From positions 310,001 through 374,000 of the forward strand of contig NZ_JARVKY010000003.1 in assembly GCF_029813785.1 (NCBI RefSeq): DNA of 64,000 bases, given 5' to 3'. How positions within the stretch are numbered: the first letter of the stretch is position 1; each line of letters starts with the position of its first letter. A program made the position numbers and the translations under genes. The stretch comes from Streptomyces sp. DH41 (GTDB lineage Bacteria; Actinomycetota; Actinomycetes; Streptomycetales; Streptomycetaceae). The notes under the pieces are model-generated. The model ran no database searches. It was not told where the DNA came from and saw only the letters and a list, made by a program, of their open reading frames with translations. Of this stretch, positions 40,823-50,587 are shown in pieces.

Positions 40823-43800
40823 ATGGACCCGGTTGATCTGCCTCTTCCTGTCGTCCTACGTCCGCAGGAGCAACCCGATGCGGGTGCCCTGGAGCGGGAC
40901 CTGCGGTCCCGCGTCGACGGGGAGGTGCGTTTCGACGCGGGCACGCGGGCGACGTACTCGACCGACGCCTCCAACTACCGGCAGGTACCCATCGGCGTGG
41001 TCGTCCCCCGGACGGTCGAGGCGGCCCGGGAGGCGGTGCAGGTATGCCGTGAGCACGGCGCGCCGCTGCTGTCGCGGGGCGGCGGCACGAGCCTCGCTGG
41101 CGAGTGCTGCAACACCGCCGTGGTCCTGGACTGGACCAAGTACTGCAACCGGCTGCTGTCCGTCGACGTGCAGAACCGTCGCTGCGTCGTCGAGCCGGGC
41201 ATCGTGCTGGACGACCTGAACCGACAGCTGGCCGACTACGGCCTGATGTACGGCCCCAAGCCCGCCACCCATCCCAACTGCACGATCGGCGGAATGATCG
41301 GCAACAACTCGTGCGGGTCGACGGCCCAGGCGTACGGCAAGGTCGTCGACAACCTGTACCGCCTCGAAGTCCTCACTTACGACGGCGTACGCATGTGGGT
41401 GGGCCGGACGGACGACGGCGAACTGCGACGGCTCACGGAGTCCGGCGGGCGCACGGCCGAGCTGTACCGCGGGATGGCCGCCCTGCGCGACCGGTACGCC
41501 GGCCTCGTCCGCGATCGATACCCCGATATCCCGCGCCGGGTCTCTGGCTACAACCTGGACTCGCTCCTGCCCGAGCACGGTTTCGACGTCGCCGGACTGC
41601 TCACCGGCTCCGAGTCCACTCTCGTCACCGTCCTGCACGCGGAACTCGAGCTCGTTCCGGTACCGAAGCACAGCGCGCTGGTCGTGCTCGGTTACGAGGA
41701 CATCTGCCAGGCCGCCGACCACGTACCGGCAGTCCTCCGGCACGAGCCGGCGGCGCTGGAGGGCGTGGACCACCAGTTGATCCACTTCCAGCAGGAGAAG
41801 CACCTCAACCCCGACGCTCTGAAGGAACTGCCCGACGGACGGGCCTACTTGATGGTGCAGCTCAACGGCGACACCCGCGAGGAGGTGGAGAAGCGGGCCA
41901 AGGCGCTCATCGACGCCAAGCCCGACGACGTCGACCACACCTGGTACGACGACCCGCGGCACATCGGACAGCTGTGGAAGGTGCGCGAGTCCGGGCTCGG
42001 TGCGACCGCGCACGTCCCCGGCAAGCCGGACACCTGGGAGGGCTGGGAGGACTCGGCCGTCCCCGTGCACCGCCTCGGTGACTACCTGCGTGATCTCAAA
42101 CGCCTCTACGAGGAGTTCGACTACGGGCACCCCTCGGTCTACGGCCACTTCGGTCATGGCTGCGTCCACACCCGCATCCCCTTCGACCTGGAATCGGAGC
42201 AGGGGATCGCCCGGATGCGGGCGTTCGTGGAACGCGCCGCCGATCTCGTCGTCTCCTACGGTGGATCGCTGTCCGGCGAGCACGGGGACGGCCAGTCCCG
42301 GGGCGAACTGCTGACGAAGATGTTCGGGCCGGAGCTGATCGAGGGCTTCGAGCGGCTCAAGGGCCTGTTCGACCCGGAGAACCGCATGAACCCGGGCAAG
42401 ATCGTCGTTCCCTACCGCCTCGACCAGAACCTGCGGCTGGGAGCCGGCTACCTGCCCTGGGAACCGGAAACCGCCTTCTCCTTCCCGCACGACGACGGCA
42501 AGTTCAGCCGGGCCGCCGCCCGCTGCGTCGGAGTGGGTAAGTGCCGATCTTCGGAAGGCGGGGTGATGTGCCCCAGCTACCGGGCCACCCGCGAGGAGGA
42601 GCACTCCACCCGTGGCCGTGCCCGCCTGCTGTTCGAGATGGTCAACAACGACGACGACTCCCCGGTGACGGACGGCTGGCGCTCCGACGAGGTGCACGAC
42701 GCACTCGATCTCTGCCTGGCCTGCAAGGGATGCAAGACGGACTGCCCGGTCAACGTCGACATGGCCACCTACAAGGCCGAGTTCCTGCACCACCACTACA
42801 AGGGCCGGTTGCGGCCGCTCGCCCACTACTCGATGGGTTGGCTACCCGCCGTCGCACGAGCCGTCTCGCTCGCCCCCCGCACCGTCAACGCCCTGGCATC
42901 CGTTCCCTGGCTGGCACGTGCGGCGAAGGCGCTGGGCGGAGTGGCGCCGGAGCGGGATGTGCCGGTCTTCGCCGAACAGCGCTTCACCGACTGGTGGCGT
43001 GAGCGGGGTGGGCCGCGTGGTGACGGACAGCGGGGAGAGGCCGTGGTCTGGCCCGACACCTTCACCGACCACTTCCACCCCGCCGTCGGCCGCGCCGCCG
43101 TCGAGGTACTGGAAGCGGCAGGCTTCCGGGTCAAGGTGCCCGAGCACGCGGTCTGCTGCGGGCTGACCTGGATCTCTACGGGACAGTTGGGCGTTGCCCA
43201 GCGCGTTCTGGGACACACCCTCGATGTGCTCCGCGAGGATCTGCGCCGGGGCACCCCCGTCGTCGGTCTGGAACCGAGCTGCACCGCCGTCTTTCGCGCC
43301 GACGCCGTGGAACTGCTGCCGAAGGACCCGGACGTGGAGCGGCTGCGCGCCCAGACCAGGACGCTCGCCGAACTCCTGGTGGAGCGTGCCGACGACTGGC
43401 GGCCGCCCCGGGTCGACGCCCGGGCGGTCGTCCAGCGTCACTGCCACCAGTACGCCGTCATGGGCTTCGACGCCGACCGCGAGATCCTCGAGCGGGCCGG
43501 GGTCGACGCCGACGTCCTCGACGCCGGATGCTGCGGACTGGCCGGCAACTTCGGGTTCGAGAAGGGCCATTACGACGTGTCCATGGCCTGCGCCGAGGCC
43601 GGGTTGCTGCCCGCGGTACGGCAGGCCGACGACTCCACCCTGGTGCTCGCCGACGGCTTCAGCTGCCGTACTCAGGTCGACCAGGCCGGCACCGGACGCA
43701 CCCCGCTGCACATCGCTGAAATCCTCGCGGCTGGCCTGCGCGGGAGGGAAGCCGTGGCGGACCGGCCCGCACCTCCAGGGCGACGGGCACTGCTGCCGCT

Positions 43801-43891
43801 GGCCGGGGCGGGCGCCGCCCTGCTCGCGGCCGCCGTCGGCGCCCGACGTGTCCGGGTGTCCCGTACCAGTTCCAAGAAGGGTGTGCGCTAG
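40823..43891 (+). CDS. FAD-linked and Fe-S oxidoreductase (D-lactate dehydrogenase type)
   Basis: A 1,022-residue fusion. The N-terminal FAD_binding_4 domain (GAPLLSRGGGTSLAGECCN; IGGMIGNNSCGSTAQAYGK) is followed by a FAD-oxidase C domain (EHGDGQSRGELL). Two 4Fe-4S clusters follow (CVGVGKCRSSEGGVMCP and CLACKGCKTDCPVN), then CCG cysteine-rich repeats (CCGLTW, CCGLAG). A hydrophobic C-terminal segment may anchor it to the membrane. This layout is that of GlcD-GlpC-type D-lactate/D-2-hydroxyacid dehydrogenases feeding electrons to quinone. GGAGG precedes the ATG. The stop abuts the next GTG, so the two are co-transcribed. Confidence 0.9.
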   Translation: MDPVDLPLPVVLRPQEQPDAGALERDLRSRVDGEVRFDAGTRATYSTDASNYRQVPIGVVVPRTVEAAREAVQVCREHGAPLLSRGGGTSLAGECCNTAVVLDWTKYCNRLLSVDVQNRRCVVEPGIVLDDLNRQLADYGLMYGPKPATHPNCTIGGMIGNNSCGSTAQAYGKVVDNLYRLEVLTYDGVRMWVGRTDDGELRRLTESGGRTAELYRGMAALRDRYAGLVRDRYPDIPRRVSGYNLDSLLPEHGFDVAGLLTGSESTLVTVLHAELELVPVPKHSALVVLGYEDICQAADHVPAVLRHEPAALEGVDHQLIHFQQEKHLNPDALKELPDGRAYLMVQLNGDTREEVEKRAKALIDAKPDDVDHTWYDDPRHIGQLWKVRESGLGATAHVPGKPDTWEGWEDSAVPVHRLGDYLRDLKRLYEEFDYGHPSVYGHFGHGCVHTRIPFDLESEQGIARMRAFVERAADLVVSYGGSLSGEHGDGQSRGELLTKMFGPELIEGFERLKGLFDPENRMNPGKIVVPYRLDQNLRLGAGYLPWEPETAFSFPHDDGKFSRAAARCVGVGKCRSSEGGVMCPSYRATREEEHSTRGRARLLFEMVNNDDDSPVTDGWRSDEVHDALDLCLACKGCKTDCPVNVDMATYKAEFLHHHYKGRLRPLAHYSMGWLPAVARAVSLAPRTVNALASVPWLARAAKALGGVAPERDVPVFAEQRFTDWWRERGGPRGDGQRGEAVVWPDTFTDHFHPAVGRAAVEVLEAAGFRVKVPEHAVCCGLTWISTGQLGVAQRVLGHTLDVLREDLRRGTPVVGLEPSCTAVFRADAVELLPKDPDVERLRAQTRTLAELLVERADDWRPPRVDARAVVQRHCHQYAVMGFDADREILERAGVDADVLDAGCCGLAGNFGFEKGHYDVSMACAEAGLLPAVRQADDSTLVLADGFSCRTQVDQAGTGRTPLHIAEILAAGLRGREAVADRPAPPGRRALLPLAGAGAALLAAAVGARRVRVSRTSSKKGVR

Positions 43892-45355
43892 GTGGAGGGA
43901 ACCTGGTCGTTCGGACTGGCGATTCTCGTGGTGGCACTGGCCGGCACGGCAGCGGTCGCGTCGAACCGGTTGAGTGAGCGGACCCGTGTTCCCGCTCCCG
44001 CGTTCTTCCTGGTGGTGGCCGCCGTCGCCGTGGACGTCTTCCCCGGGCTGCGGGAGCTGTCGACCGCCACGGTGCAGGATGTGGTCACCGTCGCCCTGGT
44101 GGTGCTGCTCTTCCAGGGCGGAATGGACCTCGGCTGGCGGCGCTTCCGGCCGGAGGCCCGAGCCATCCTCGTGATCGGTGTACTGGGCACCTTCGCCACC
44201 GCCGGCCTGCTGGCTGTCGCGGCGCACACACTGCTCGGCCTGGACTGGCGTCCCGCCCTCCTGCTGGGCACGGCTCTCGCGCCCACGGACCCGGCCGTCG
44301 TCTTCTCGGTGCTCGGACGCCGCCGCATCACGGGCCGCGCCGGAGTGCTGCTGCCCGGCGAGTCCGGCGCCAACGACCCGGTGGGCATCGCGCTCATGGC
44401 GGGTCTGCTGGGCAGCTCGGGCGGTGCCCTCGGCACGGCCGGACACACGGCCGTGCTCTTCGTCCAGGAGATGGTGGTCGGCGCGGTGCTCGGCGCCGCC
44501 GGCGGATGGGCGCTCAAGTGGCTGATGCGCAGGGTAGCCCTGCCGGCCGAGGGCCTCTACCCGCTGCGCACGCTCGCGGGGGCGTTCGCGGTCTACGGAC
44601 TGGCGACGGTGGCCCACGGCTCCGGGTTCCTGGCCGTCTTCGTCGCCGGAATCCTGCTCGGCGACGTCCGGGCTCCCTACAAGAGAGAGATCGAACGCTT
44701 CCACACCGCGCTGGGCAGTCTGGGCGAGGTCGTCGCCTTCGCCGTGCTGGGGCTGACCGTACCGCTGTGGACGTTCACCGCCGAAGGCGCGTGGCAGGAC
44801 GGACTGATCCTGGCGGTGCTGCTCGCCCTGGTCGTGCGTCCGGTCGTCATGGCCGTTCTGCTGTGGCGCATGCGGATGAGCCTGGGGGAGAGGGCGTTTC
44901 TCGCCTTCACCGGGCTCAAGGGCGCCGTTCCGGTGCTGCTCGGCAGCTACGTCGTCAGCTCACAGGTCGCGGACGCCGATCGCCTGTACGACATCGTCTT
45001 CGTCGTGGTCGTCTTCTCCGTCGTGGTCCAGGGATCGCTGGTGCCCACCGTGGCGAGGTGGTGCCGGGTGCCGATGCGGTCGGTGGAACTGGAGCCGTGG
45101 GCTTTGGGAGTGCGCTTGCGTGACCGCCCCGAGGGGGTGGTCCGCCACGTGGTCGCGGAGGGCTCCCCGGCAGACGGCGCCGCCATCGAGGAACTCGACC
45201 TCGGCGAGGACACCTGGATCAGCCTCGTCGTCCGCGAGGGGCGCCTGCTTGCCGTGAGCGGCTCCACGCGGTTGCGCAGGGACGACGAGATCCTGCTGCT
45301 GACGGGAGACGACGACGAGACATGTGCACGGCTGTTCACCACCCACCCGACGTGA
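43892..45355 (+). CDS. CPA1-family cation/proton antiporter with TrkA-C domain
   Basis: A 487-residue membrane antiporter with about twelve transmembrane segments. The family signature is the NDP region in PGESGANDPVGIALMAG and the earlier TALAPTDPAVVFSVLG. The last 80 residues form a soluble TrkA-C-like domain (VVAEGSPADGAAIEELDLGE and LRRDDEILLLTGDDD). This matches NhaP2/CvrA-type K+ or Na+/H+ antiporters. GTG starts one base after the preceding gene's stop, with AAGGG upstream, implying co-expression with the oxidoreductase. Confidence 0.9.
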   Translation: MEGTWSFGLAILVVALAGTAAVASNRLSERTRVPAPAFFLVVAAVAVDVFPGLRELSTATVQDVVTVALVVLLFQGGMDLGWRRFRPEARAILVIGVLGTFATAGLLAVAAHTLLGLDWRPALLLGTALAPTDPAVVFSVLGRRRITGRAGVLLPGESGANDPVGIALMAGLLGSSGGALGTAGHTAVLFVQEMVVGAVLGAAGGWALKWLMRRVALPAEGLYPLRTLAGAFAVYGLATVAHGSGFLAVFVAGILLGDVRAPYKREIERFHTALGSLGEVVAFAVLGLTVPLWTFTAEGAWQDGLILAVLLALVVRPVVMAVLLWRMRMSLGERAFLAFTGLKGAVPVLLGSYVVSSQVADADRLYDIVFVVVVFSVVVQGSLVPTVARWCRVPMRSVELEPWALGVRLRDRPEGVVRHVVAEGSPADGAAIEELDLGEDTWISLVVREGRLLAVSGSTRLRRDDEILLLTGDDDETCARLFTTHPT

Positions 45356-45530
45356 CACCCTGCGCCGCGCTCGCCCACGCCGCCGCACCTCATGACCCGC
45401 CGAAGAACCGCCCGGAACCGCCTCAACTCCCGTCCGCCCCGGGTGCCGACGCCCAGTGGCAGCCCGACAGCGTGGACGCAGTCGGCGAGGTGACGGAGCA
45501 CTGCACCGAGTGGCGCTCCCTTCGGCCTGA

Positions 45531-46235
45531 TCACATTCTCTCTTTCCAGCCGACCCGGACCAGCCAGGCGTTGACGGGCCAGGCCGTGAAGAAGCCGAGG
45601 ATCATGGAGAGCTGCATCATCATCCAGTAGGCGGCTGTGGTCTTGGGGAGGCCGGGGGAGAAGAGAACTTCCTGGTAGAGCCACATGCCGAGGAAGAGGC
45701 CGACCTGAAAAGCGATGATGGAGAGGGTGTCGGCCTTCACGGCGGCCCAGATGCCCTTGAGCCTGCCGATGCCCCGCATGGGCACGATGGTGAAGTACTG
45801 GAAGAGGACGCCCAGTATCCAGGCGAAGGCGAAGTCCAGAGCGAAGTCCGCGTACAGGGCCTTGCCGGCCAGGGTGAGAGAGGCCGCGAAGACCAGCCAC
45901 TCGGCGCCGATGTCGCCCAGGGTGCAGCCGGCTCCGCAATGGCTGATCGCCTTGGACTGGACGTTCCAGTCCGGCAGCTTGCCGGAGTCGGGCACGCCGT
46001 GTTCCTCGACCGCTCGCTCGGAGGTGCGGCGACCGTGGACGAAGTAGAACCACAAGGCGACCGGCCCCCAGTAGAGGGCCGTCACGGGATACACCAGATT
46101 CATGATCCACATGTGCTGACGGCGGCCCAAGAGGAAGAGGTCCGCCAGGATGACCAGCGCACAGGCGAAGGCCACGCTCAGGCTGAACCAGCCCAGCGCC
46201 TCGATCCAACCAGTCGGGTGCGCGTGCTCTTCCAT
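45531..46235 (-). CDS. DUF4396 integral membrane protein
   Basis: A 234-residue membrane protein with about six transmembrane helices. The DUF4396 hallmark is SHCGAGCTLGDIGAEW in the middle, with a C/H cluster suggestive of metal binding. It starts at ATG 46235 (MEEHAHPTGWIEAL); a GTG 14 codons upstream is possible. The family often appears near copper or redox functions, but its activity is unknown. It is convergent with the antiporter gene. Confidence 0.82.
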   Translation of the reverse strand: MEEHAHPTGWIEALGWFSLSVAFACALVILADLFLLGRRQHMWIMNLVYPVTALYWGPVALWFYFVHGRRTSERAVEEHGVPDSGKLPDWNVQSKAISHCGAGCTLGDIGAEWLVFAASLTLAGKALYADFALDFAFAWILGVLFQYFTIVPMRGIGRLKGIWAAVKADTLSIIAFQVGLFLGMWLYQEVLFSPGLPKTTAAYWMMMQLSMILGFFTAWPVNAWLVRVGWKERM

Positions 46236-46301
46236 GTTCTTGGTCCGTTCGGTCCCATCGGCGACGTGATCGGACACCTGGGTACCCGCGTGGTTCGCCG
46301 G

Positions 46302-46652
46302 TCAGTCGCCCGTCCCGCGTGCGACCCTGCCGGGGACGCGGTGCGTGTGCATGGCACTGCTGATGCTGCTACAAGCGGTCGTACGGTACAGGCAGCAAGC
46401 GCCCGGTCTCGGCGCGGTTGGTTCGACAGGGGCGCGTCCGGAGACTTGCCGGGTCGACCGCCGGACGGCCTTGCGTACCGCCCCCATCGCCGACGGCGCC
46501 GACTCGCGCGTACGTCGCTCCCAGGGCCCGGCGCCTCCGAGGTCCCAGGCAGACCGCGTGGGGAGGCCGACGACGGCCACCTTGCGTGAGGACCAGATCG
46601 TGACGGCGAACAACGTCAGATCGGCGGCTGCGATGCCGAGAGTTATCCACAC
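46302..46652 (-). CDS. Possible small membrane protein
   Basis: A frame opening MWITLGIAAADLTLFAVTIW then SSRKVAVVG would encode one transmembrane helix followed by a basic tail. It overlaps the STAS gene's stop by ten bases. There is no ribosome site and the second half has poor codon choice. It may be coding or only fill a 400-base gap. Confidence 0.28.
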   Translation of the reverse strand: MWITLGIAAADLTLFAVTIWSSRKVAVVGLPTRSAWDLGGAGPWERRTRESAPSAMGAVRKAVRRSTRQVSGRAPVEPTAPRPGACCLYRTTACSSISSAMHTHRVPGRVARGTGD

Positions 46653-46993
46653 CGGGCGGCTGCGGTAACAGCGGTATCGGCGCGGGCGTGAATGACAAGA
46701 TGAGTGCCAGCCGTGTCAGCATGGGCCTCGAGCAGCCGCCGGACGGGCGCGCTGGTGCTGGCCACGGACAGCAGTATGCCCAGGTCCCGGCATGTTCGGT
46801 GGACGCGGAGGACGACGCTGGTCGTGGGGCCGTCCGCGGCGCACTCTTCCAGGACGATCAGGACGGGCGCGGGTTGGCGAGCGTGAACGAGACCTTCGAG
46901 TCGGCCCACAAGCTCGGCACGGTCGGCGATGACAGGAGCCTGGTGCACCGTGATGACGAGCACTCCGTGCTCGAGTGAATGAGACAGCAACAC
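46643..46993 (-). CDS. STAS-domain-like protein
   Basis: A 116-residue protein with the alternating strand-helix pattern of STAS anti-sigma antagonists: LEHGVLVITVHQAP, then APVLIVLEECAADGPTTSVV, then CRDLGILLSVASTSAPVRRL. The usual phosphorylatable Ser region (here GPTTSVV) is present but divergent. GTG at 46993 is chosen by length. No partner kinase is adjacent; RsbW-like ATPases occur elsewhere in the window. Confidence 0.6.
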   Translation of the reverse strand: MLLSHSLEHGVLVITVHQAPVIADRAELVGRLEGLVHARQPAPVLIVLEECAADGPTTSVVLRVHRTCRDLGILLSVASTSAPVRRLLEAHADTAGTHLVIHARADTAVTAAARCG

Positions 46994-47075
46994 GGTTCTC
47001 GACCCCCGCAGTGGTGGACAGCCCCCTCGGGTACGGGCACGCAGCAGTCCGCGCCGAGTCGCGCTGTGCGAACCG

Positions 47076-47474
47076 TCACCAATCGGCCGACGGCACCGCC
47101 TCCGTAGCGTCGCCGAACCGTGCCGAGCACGCCAACAGCAGCGCATGGACGAACCCTTGCGGCAGATTGCCCCGTAGCTGGCGCTGTGCCACGTCGTACT
47201 CCTCGGCGAACAGCCCGGTGTGCCCGCAGGCCGAGCGGGTGTGCTCGGACCACCTCGCCGCTTCGGGGTGCAGGCCCTGCGCGTGGGCGGCCAGCGCCAT
47301 CGTGAAGCCGCACAGCAGGAACCCACCCTCCGCGTGGCCCAGCGGCTTGTCCCTGTGCCGGAAGCGGTTGAGCGCCCCGCGCTCTCCGTCGGCGATCAGG
47401 GCGTAGTCGCGCAGAGTCCACGGGCTGTCGGCTGAGGCCGTGGACGCGTGGTCGGTCGTGGCGGGCCGGATCAT
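47076..47474 (-). pseudogene. GH15-family glycoside hydrolase with large internal deletion
   Basis: A 132-codon open frame begins with the N-terminus of a GH15 glucoamylase/trehalase-like enzyme (WTLRDYALIADGERGAL), then jumps to the C-terminal catalytic region (EGGFLLCGFTMALAAHAQG; TGLFAEEYDVAQRQLRGNLP; FVHALLLACSARFGDA). Normal GH15 proteins of this type are about 600 residues, so about 450 residues are missing in frame. The ATG overlaps the enolase-superfamily stop (ATGA), as in a real operon. The product is almost certainly inactive. Confidence 0.65.
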
Positions 47475-48607
47475 GCGGTGCGGTAGCGGTCGGCGGTCTT
47501 CCGGTTCAATGCAAGCCCGTGACCCGGTTCGCCGGAGGCGCCGGGGGCAACGGTGCCGCCTCGCGGGTCGAGCGTGCCGTGGAACAGCATGTTCTCGATG
47601 CGGACATGATCGTGGAACCACTCCAGGTGACGGGTGTTGGGCACGGCTGCGGCGACGTGGGCGTGCAGGTGCGGGGCGCAGTGACCCGAGATGTGCAGCC
47701 CGAGCCCTTCGGCCACGGCGGCAGCGCGTAGCCAGATGGTGATGCCGCCGCAGCGGGTGACGTCGGCCTGGAGGCAGTCGACGGCGCCCGAGGCCGCCAT
47801 TCGGGCGAAGTACGGGAGGTCGTAGCCGTATTCACCCGCGGCGACGTCAGCGGTGACGGCGTCGCGTACCTCGCGCAGGCCGGTCAGGTCGTCGGAGGAG
47901 ACGGGCTCCTCCAGCCAGGTGACGCCGAGGCCGGACATGGCCGCTGCCATACGTATGGCCTGCTTGCGGGTGTAGCCGCCGTTCGCGTCGACGTACAGTT
48001 CGGCGGTCTTGCCCACGGTACGGCGGGCAAGCGCGGTGCGGTGCAGGTCGCGGGCCTCCTGGCGGCCCCAGGACTCGGCGACCTTGATCTTCACCCGGTC
48101 GATGCCCTGATCGGTCCAGCCGCGCAGTTGCTCGACGAGCTGGTCGTCGTTGTACGTGGTGAGGCCGCCGCTGCCGTACACCGCTACCTCGGTGCGGGCA
48201 GCGCCCAGCAGACGCAGGAGCGGCAGGTCCAGGAGGCGGGCCTTGAGGTCCCACAGCGCCGTGTCGACGGCGGAGACGGCGCCGGCGGCGATGCCGGGCC
48301 TGCCGGCGTTGCGCAGGGCCCGGCCCATCCGGTCGTTGGCGGCGGGGGCGTCGAAGGCGTCGTGCCCGACGACGAGGTCCGCCAGTTCGTGCTCGATGAC
48401 GGGTGCGGTGGCGGGCGATCCGTAGGTGAAGCCCAGGCCCGTCACGCCCGCCGCGAGGGCCTCGACCAGCACCAGGGTGGTGGCCTCCCAGGTCAGCGTT
48501 GCGTCACCGCCCGGCAGATCCGTGGGGATCCGGTAGACGGAGACGGCCAGGTCGTCCACGGCCGGGCTGCCGCGGAGAACCTGGCCTGGTGATGCCGCCT
48601 GGGTCAC
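47471..48607 (-). CDS. Enolase-superfamily (mandelate racemase-like) enzyme
   Basis: A 378-residue enzyme with an N-terminal capping domain and a TIM-barrel. Catalytic and metal residues are visible: the KxK pair in DRVKIKVAESWG, the first metal Asp in YVDANGGYTRKQA, Glu in WLEEPVSSDD, a further acidic ligand in AAGEYGYD and the histidines in SGHCAPHLHAH. Members abstract an alpha-proton from carboxylate substrates (sugar acid dehydratases or racemases); the substrate is not evident. The GTG overlaps the stop of the upstream ThDP enzyme by four bases, so it is in that operon. Confidence 0.88.
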   Translation of the reverse strand: MTQAASPGQVLRGSPAVDDLAVSVYRIPTDLPGGDATLTWEATTLVLVEALAAGVTGLGFTYGSPATAPVIEHELADLVVGHDAFDAPAANDRMGRALRNAGRPGIAAGAVSAVDTALWDLKARLLDLPLLRLLGAARTEVAVYGSGGLTTYNDDQLVEQLRGWTDQGIDRVKIKVAESWGRQEARDLHRTALARRTVGKTAELYVDANGGYTRKQAIRMAAAMSGLGVTWLEEPVSSDDLTGLREVRDAVTADVAAGEYGYDLPYFARMAASGAVDCLQADVTRCGGITIWLRAAAVAEGLGLHISGHCAPHLHAHVAAAVPNTRHLEWFHDHVRIENMLFHGTLDPRGGTVAPGASGEPGHGLALNRKTADRYRTA

Positions 48608-50448
48608 TTGTTCTCTTCGGTGCTGTCGTGCGGTCCGGCGCCGGGGCGGTCGTCGCGGTGGCGGCTGCCGGGCAGCATCTCTTGGACCTTGGCCTTGAGT
48701 CCCTGCTTCACCATGGAGCCGCGGTCGCTGTCACCCTTGAGGATCGCTGCGGCTGCGGCCTCGATCTGGTCCAGCTCGGCGTGCGGCGGGATCGGCGGGA
48801 CGGCCGGGTCGGTGCGGAAGTCGATGACGAAGGGCCGGTCCGCGGCGAGGGCCTGATCCCAGGCGGACTCGACGTGCTTGGGTTTCTCCACCCGGACCCC
48901 GTCCAGACCGAACGACCGTGCGATGTCCGCGTACGGCAGGTCGGGAATGTGCTGGGACTCCTCGAACTGCGGGGCGCCGGACATGGCGCGCATTTCCCAG
49001 GTGACCTGGTTGAGGTCGCCGTTGTTCAGCACGGCCACGATCAGCCGCGGATCCGACCACTCGCGGTAGTACTTCGCGGCGGTGACCATCTCCATCATGC
49101 CGTTCATCTGCATCGCGCCGTCGCCGACCAGGGCGATGGCGGGCCGGTCGGGGTGGGCGAACTTGGCGCCGATGGCGTAGGGCACGCCGGGGCCCATGGT
49201 GGCCAGGGTGCCGGACAGGGAGCCGCGCATCCGGCCGCGCAGCCGCAGGTGACGGGCGTACCAGTTGGCGGCCGAGCCGGAGTCGGCGGACAGGATCGCG
49301 TCATCGGGTAGCTTGCCGTCCAGGGCGTGGACGACGTACTCGGGGTTGACCGGGTCGGCGCTGACGGCGGCGCGGCGCTGCATGACCTCCCACCAACGGG
49401 CGACGTTCTTCTCGATCTTCTCCCGCCAGGAGCGGTCTTCCTTGCGGTGCAGGCGGGGCAGTAGCCGTTGGAGGGTCTCGCGGGCGTCGCCGACGAGGTT
49501 GACCTCGTTCGGGTAGCGCAGGCCGATCATGTGCGGGTCGATGTCGATCTGCACGGCCCGGGCCTGGTCCAGCTCCGGCATGAATTGCGTGTACGGGAAG
49601 CTGGAGCCGATCATCAGCAGGGTGTCGCACTCCTGCATCAGCTCGTAGGAGGGGCGGGTGCCCAGCAGGCCGATGGAGCCGGTGACGTAGGGCAGGTCGT
49701 CGGGCAGGGCGTCCTTGCCGAGCAGTGCCTTGGCCACGCCGGCGCCCAACACGTCGGCCAGCCGTTCCACCTCGGCGCGGGCGCCACGGGCGCCCTGCCC
49801 GATCAGGACGGCGACCTTCTCGCCGGAGTTGAGCACGTCGGCGGCCCGCTGGAGGTCCTCTTCGGCGGGGACCGGCGCGTACCGTCCCATTCCGAGGCTG
49901 GAGGGCACCATCTTGAAGGAGTGCGTGGGCGGGCTGTAGTCCAGCTCTTGCACGTCGCCGGGAAGGATGATCGCTGTGACGGTGCGCTTGGCGTACGCGG
50001 TACGGAAGGCCCGGTCGATCAGGTTCGGCAACTGCTCGGGGACCATGGCCGTCTCGCAGAAGTCCGAGGCGACGTCCTTGTACAGGCTGGCCAGATCCAC
50101 CTCCTGCTGGTAGGAGCCGCCCATCGCACTGCGGTTGGTCTGCCCGACCAGCGCCACGACGGGAACATGATCGAGCTTGGCGTCATAGAGCCCGTTCAGC
50201 AGGTGGATCGCGCCGGGACCGGACGTCGCCGCGCATACGCCGACCTTGCCGGAGAACTTCGCGTAACCGACGGCCTGAAAGGCAGCCATCTCCTCGTGCC
50301 GGGCCTGGACGAACTTGGGTTTGTTGTCCGCGCGTCCCCAGGCGGCCAGCAGCCCGTTGATGCCGTCGCCCGCATATGAGAAGACGTGGTCGACGTCCCA
50401 CTCGCGCAGTCGCTGGAGAATGTAATCGGAGACCTTCGTGCTGGCCAT
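48604..50448 (-). CDS. ThDP-dependent enzyme (pyruvate oxidase/dehydrogenase-like)
   Basis: A 614-residue thiamine-diphosphate enzyme. The N-terminal PYR domain has VFSYAGDGINGLLAAW and the catalytic Glu in RHEEMAAFQAVGYAK. The central domain is at about 195-335. The C-terminal PP domain has the ThDP motif LVGDGAMQMNGMME through LNNGDLNQVTWE. Pyruvate oxidase (PoxB-like), pyruvate dehydrogenase (quinone) and acetolactate synthase share this layout; I favour the PoxB-like group. The ATG has a CGGAG site. It is the first gene of a tightly overlapping operon with the enolase-superfamily gene and the GH15 remnant. Confidence 0.87.
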   Translation of the reverse strand: MASTKVSDYILQRLREWDVDHVFSYAGDGINGLLAAWGRADNKPKFVQARHEEMAAFQAVGYAKFSGKVGVCAATSGPGAIHLLNGLYDAKLDHVPVVALVGQTNRSAMGGSYQQEVDLASLYKDVASDFCETAMVPEQLPNLIDRAFRTAYAKRTVTAIILPGDVQELDYSPPTHSFKMVPSSLGMGRYAPVPAEEDLQRAADVLNSGEKVAVLIGQGARGARAEVERLADVLGAGVAKALLGKDALPDDLPYVTGSIGLLGTRPSYELMQECDTLLMIGSSFPYTQFMPELDQARAVQIDIDPHMIGLRYPNEVNLVGDARETLQRLLPRLHRKEDRSWREKIEKNVARWWEVMQRRAAVSADPVNPEYVVHALDGKLPDDAILSADSGSAANWYARHLRLRGRMRGSLSGTLATMGPGVPYAIGAKFAHPDRPAIALVGDGAMQMNGMMEMVTAAKYYREWSDPRLIVAVLNNGDLNQVTWEMRAMSGAPQFEESQHIPDLPYADIARSFGLDGVRVEKPKHVESAWDQALAADRPFVIDFRTDPAVPPIPPHAELDQIEAAAAAILKGDSDRGSMVKQGLKAKVQEMLPGSRHRDDRPGAGPHDSTEENK

Positions 50449-50587
50449 GAAAACTCCGTTTCCGATCCCGATAGTGAACGGCGGTCCCCGGCGTCTGGAC
50501 GCCCGCGGGCACGACACAGCCCATGGGTAACCGTCTGGCTACGCGGGAAACGTTGCCCTCGTGGGGCCCGCCTCGGGTGCGCGGGCG

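Noticed and set aside
40856..42826. 656-codon minus-strand ORF
   Set aside because: Shadow of the FAD/Fe-S oxidoreductase, which shows full motif conservation on the plus strand.
42842..44704. 620-codon minus-strand ORF
   Set aside because: Antisense to the oxidoreductase and antiporter genes; low-complexity His/Gly/Arg composition.
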